From Erythrobacter sp. (lineage in GTDB: Bacteria > Pseudomonadota > Alphaproteobacteria > Sphingomonadales > Sphingomonadaceae): a stretch of 7,186 nt of DNA. The stretch covers positions 1-7,186 of the forward strand of contig JANQTR010000032.1 in NCBI GenBank assembly GCA_030731635.1, written 5' to 3'. This document shows, piece after piece, positions 5,988 through 7,186 of the stretch. How positions within the stretch are numbered: the first letter of the stretch is position 1; each line of letters begins with the position of its first letter. The notes beneath the pieces are model-generated. The model saw only the letters and a program-made list of their open reading frames with translations, was not told the DNA's origin and did no database searches. The translations under genes and the position numbers were made by a program.

Positions 5988-7186
5988 ATGCAACTGGCAG
6001 TCTGGACGTACGAAGGCCCACCCCACGTTGGCGCGATGCGCGTGGCGACCGCAATGGAAAAGCTGCACTATGTGCTGCACGCACCGCAGGGCGATACCTA
6101 TGCCGACCTGCTCTTTACGATGATCGAGCGGCGCGCGAAGCGCCCGCCGGTCACCTACACCACTTTCGAAGCCCGCGATCTGGGCAAGGACACTGCGCAA
6201 ATCTTTCAGGATGCCGCGCGCGAGGCTGTGGCCCGGTTCAATCCGCAGGCGATCATCGTCGGCGCATCATGCACGGCTGAGCTGATCCAGGATGATCCGG
6301 CCGGCCTTTCCGAAGCCATGGGCCTGCCCTGCCCGGTGATCCCGCTCGAACTGCCGAGCTATCAGCGCAAGGAAAACTGGGGCGCGGCTGAAACGTTCTA
6401 CCAGATCGTTCGCAACCTGGCTGACAAGACCGTGGTGCGTGAGCCCAGAGAAGGCCGCAAGGCGCGCGCCAATATCCTTGGTCCGACGGCTCTGGGTTTC
6501 CGCCACCGCGATGACCTGGTGGAAATTCGCAAGATTCTCGATCAGCTGGGGGTTGAGGTCAATCTCGTCGCTCCGCTGGGCGCAACTCCGCAGGACATTA
6601 CTCGGATCGGCTATGCCGATTTCAACATCGTCCTTTATCCCGAAATCGCAGATGAGGCCGCCCGCTGGCTCGAAAAGACTTTCGATCAGCCCGCAGTGCG
6701 GACCGTCCCTATCGGCGTGGGAGCAACCCGCTCCTTCATCGCCGACGTCGCCGAGCTGGCAGGTGCAGATCCCACGCCTGCCCTCGGCGACACCTCTTCA
6801 AGGCTCCCATGGTGGAGCAGATCGGTCGATTCGACCTACCTTACGTCCAAGCGCGTGTTCATCTTTGGCGACGCGACCCATGCGGTCGCCGCCGCCCGGA
6901 TCGCGCGCGAAGAACTGGGCTTCGAAGTGTGCGGCCTCGGCTGCTACAGCCGTGAGTTCGCGCGTGAAGTCCGGGCCGAAGCGGCGCGCTGCGGCATCGA
7001 AGCGCTGATCACCGATGATCACCTCGCAGTCGAGGACGCCATAGCTGCTGCCGCACCGGAACTGGTGCTTGGCACGCAGATGGAACGCCACATTGCCAAG
7101 CGGTTTGGCATCCCGTGTGCCGTGATTTCCGCGCCGGTGCATGTGCAGGATTTCCCCGCGCGCCATTCCCCGCAGATGGGTTTCGA
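5988..7186 (+). CDS. bchB: Light-independent protochlorophyllide reductase subunit B (BchB), 3' end outside window
   Basis: Second subunit of the DPOR NB protein. The frame is open for 399 codons to the window edge without a frameshift; complete BchB proteins have about 510-535 residues, so about a quarter, including the C-terminal small domain, is missing. The N-terminus MQLAVWTYEGPPHVGAMRVA is a clear family match. Asp36 (APQGDTYADL) is at the same residue number as the unusual aspartate ligand that completes the NB [4Fe-4S] cluster in Rhodobacter capsulatus BchB. VGASCTAELIQDDPAG (91-106) and LPSYQRKENWGAAET (122-136) are conserved. LPWWSRSVDSTYLTSKRVFI (273-292) contains Asp281, probably the equivalent of catalytic Asp274. 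It begins 3 bases after the bchN stop; bchH, bchL and bchM are the expected next genes. Confidence 0.97.
   Translation, partial: MQLAVWTYEGPPHVGAMRVATAMEKLHYVLHAPQGDTYADLLFTMIERRAKRPPVTYTTFEARDLGKDTAQIFQDAAREAVARFNPQAIIVGASCTAELIQDDPAGLSEAMGLPCPVIPLELPSYQRKENWGAAETFYQIVRNLADKTVVREPREGRKARANILGPTALGFRHRDDLVEIRKILDQLGVEVNLVAPLGATPQDITRIGYADFNIVLYPEIADEAARWLEKTFDQPAVRTVPIGVGATRSFIADVAELAGADPTPALGDTSSRLPWWSRSVDSTYLTSKRVFIFGDATHAVAAARIAREELGFEVCGLGCYSREFAREVRAEAARCGIEALITDDHLAVEDAIAAAAPELVLGTQMERHIAKRFGIPCAVISAPVHVQDFPARHSPQMGF

Noticed and set aside
4878..6200. Minus-strand 440-aa open frame opposite bchN and bchB
   Set aside because: Antisense shadow crossing the bchN-bchB junction; the His/Cys/Gln-rich translation has no family signature, and the plus strand encodes DPOR subunits with all ligands.

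Overview
The window is a piece of a photosynthesis gene cluster from an aerobic or facultative anoxygenic phototrophic alphaproteobacterium. It is high-GC and holds bacteriochlorophyll (BChl) biosynthesis genes and their two dedicated regulators in the order PucC-like transporter - bchG - ppsR - ppaA (all on the minus strand), then bchF - bchN - bchB (plus strand). This order, and the protein sequences as far as I recognise them, best fit Sphingomonadales (Erythrobacter/Porphyrobacter-like). That placement is an inference from gene order and family recognition, not from a search.

Left part, minus strand. bchG (bacteriochlorophyll synthase, the esterification step) overlaps by one base with a PucC-family BChl/light-harvesting MFS protein that runs off the left edge. 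About 324 bases separate bchG from ppsR. This gap holds two 18-bp boxes resembling PpsR/CrtJ operators (TGTC-N10-GACG and a weaker copy) and a three-copy 11-bp tandem repeat. ppsR (PAS-PAS-PAS-HTH repressor) lies 13 bases downstream of ppaA/aerR (B12-binding antirepressor), forming a regulator operon.

Centre. The ppaA/bchF divergent region (3882-4125) holds one PpsR-like box. It fills the spacer of a plausible ppaA promoter and covers the perfect TTGACA -35 of a plausible bchF promoter, so one site could control both directions. The ppaA leader also carries an excellent Shine-Dalgarno sequence in front of a GTG-started 61-codon reading frame that overlaps the ppaA start out of frame.

Right part, plus strand. 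bchF (3-vinyl bacteriochlorophyllide hydratase) overlaps bchN by 4 bases. bchN is followed after 3 bases by bchB, which leaves the window before its stop. bchN and bchB encode the NB protein of the dark-operative protochlorophyllide reductase, and all four expected ligands of its [4Fe-4S] cluster are present. By the usual order the operon should continue with bchH, bchL and bchM.

Taken together, the window covers early (DPOR), middle (BchF) and last (BchG) steps of BChl a synthesis, a pigment/LH assembly transporter, and the PpsR/PpaA pair that represses or de-represses them according to oxygen and light. I see no mobile element, CRISPR array or RNA gene. The system is a known one; the points of interest are in the regulation (single-cysteine PpsR, shared operator, leader ORF).
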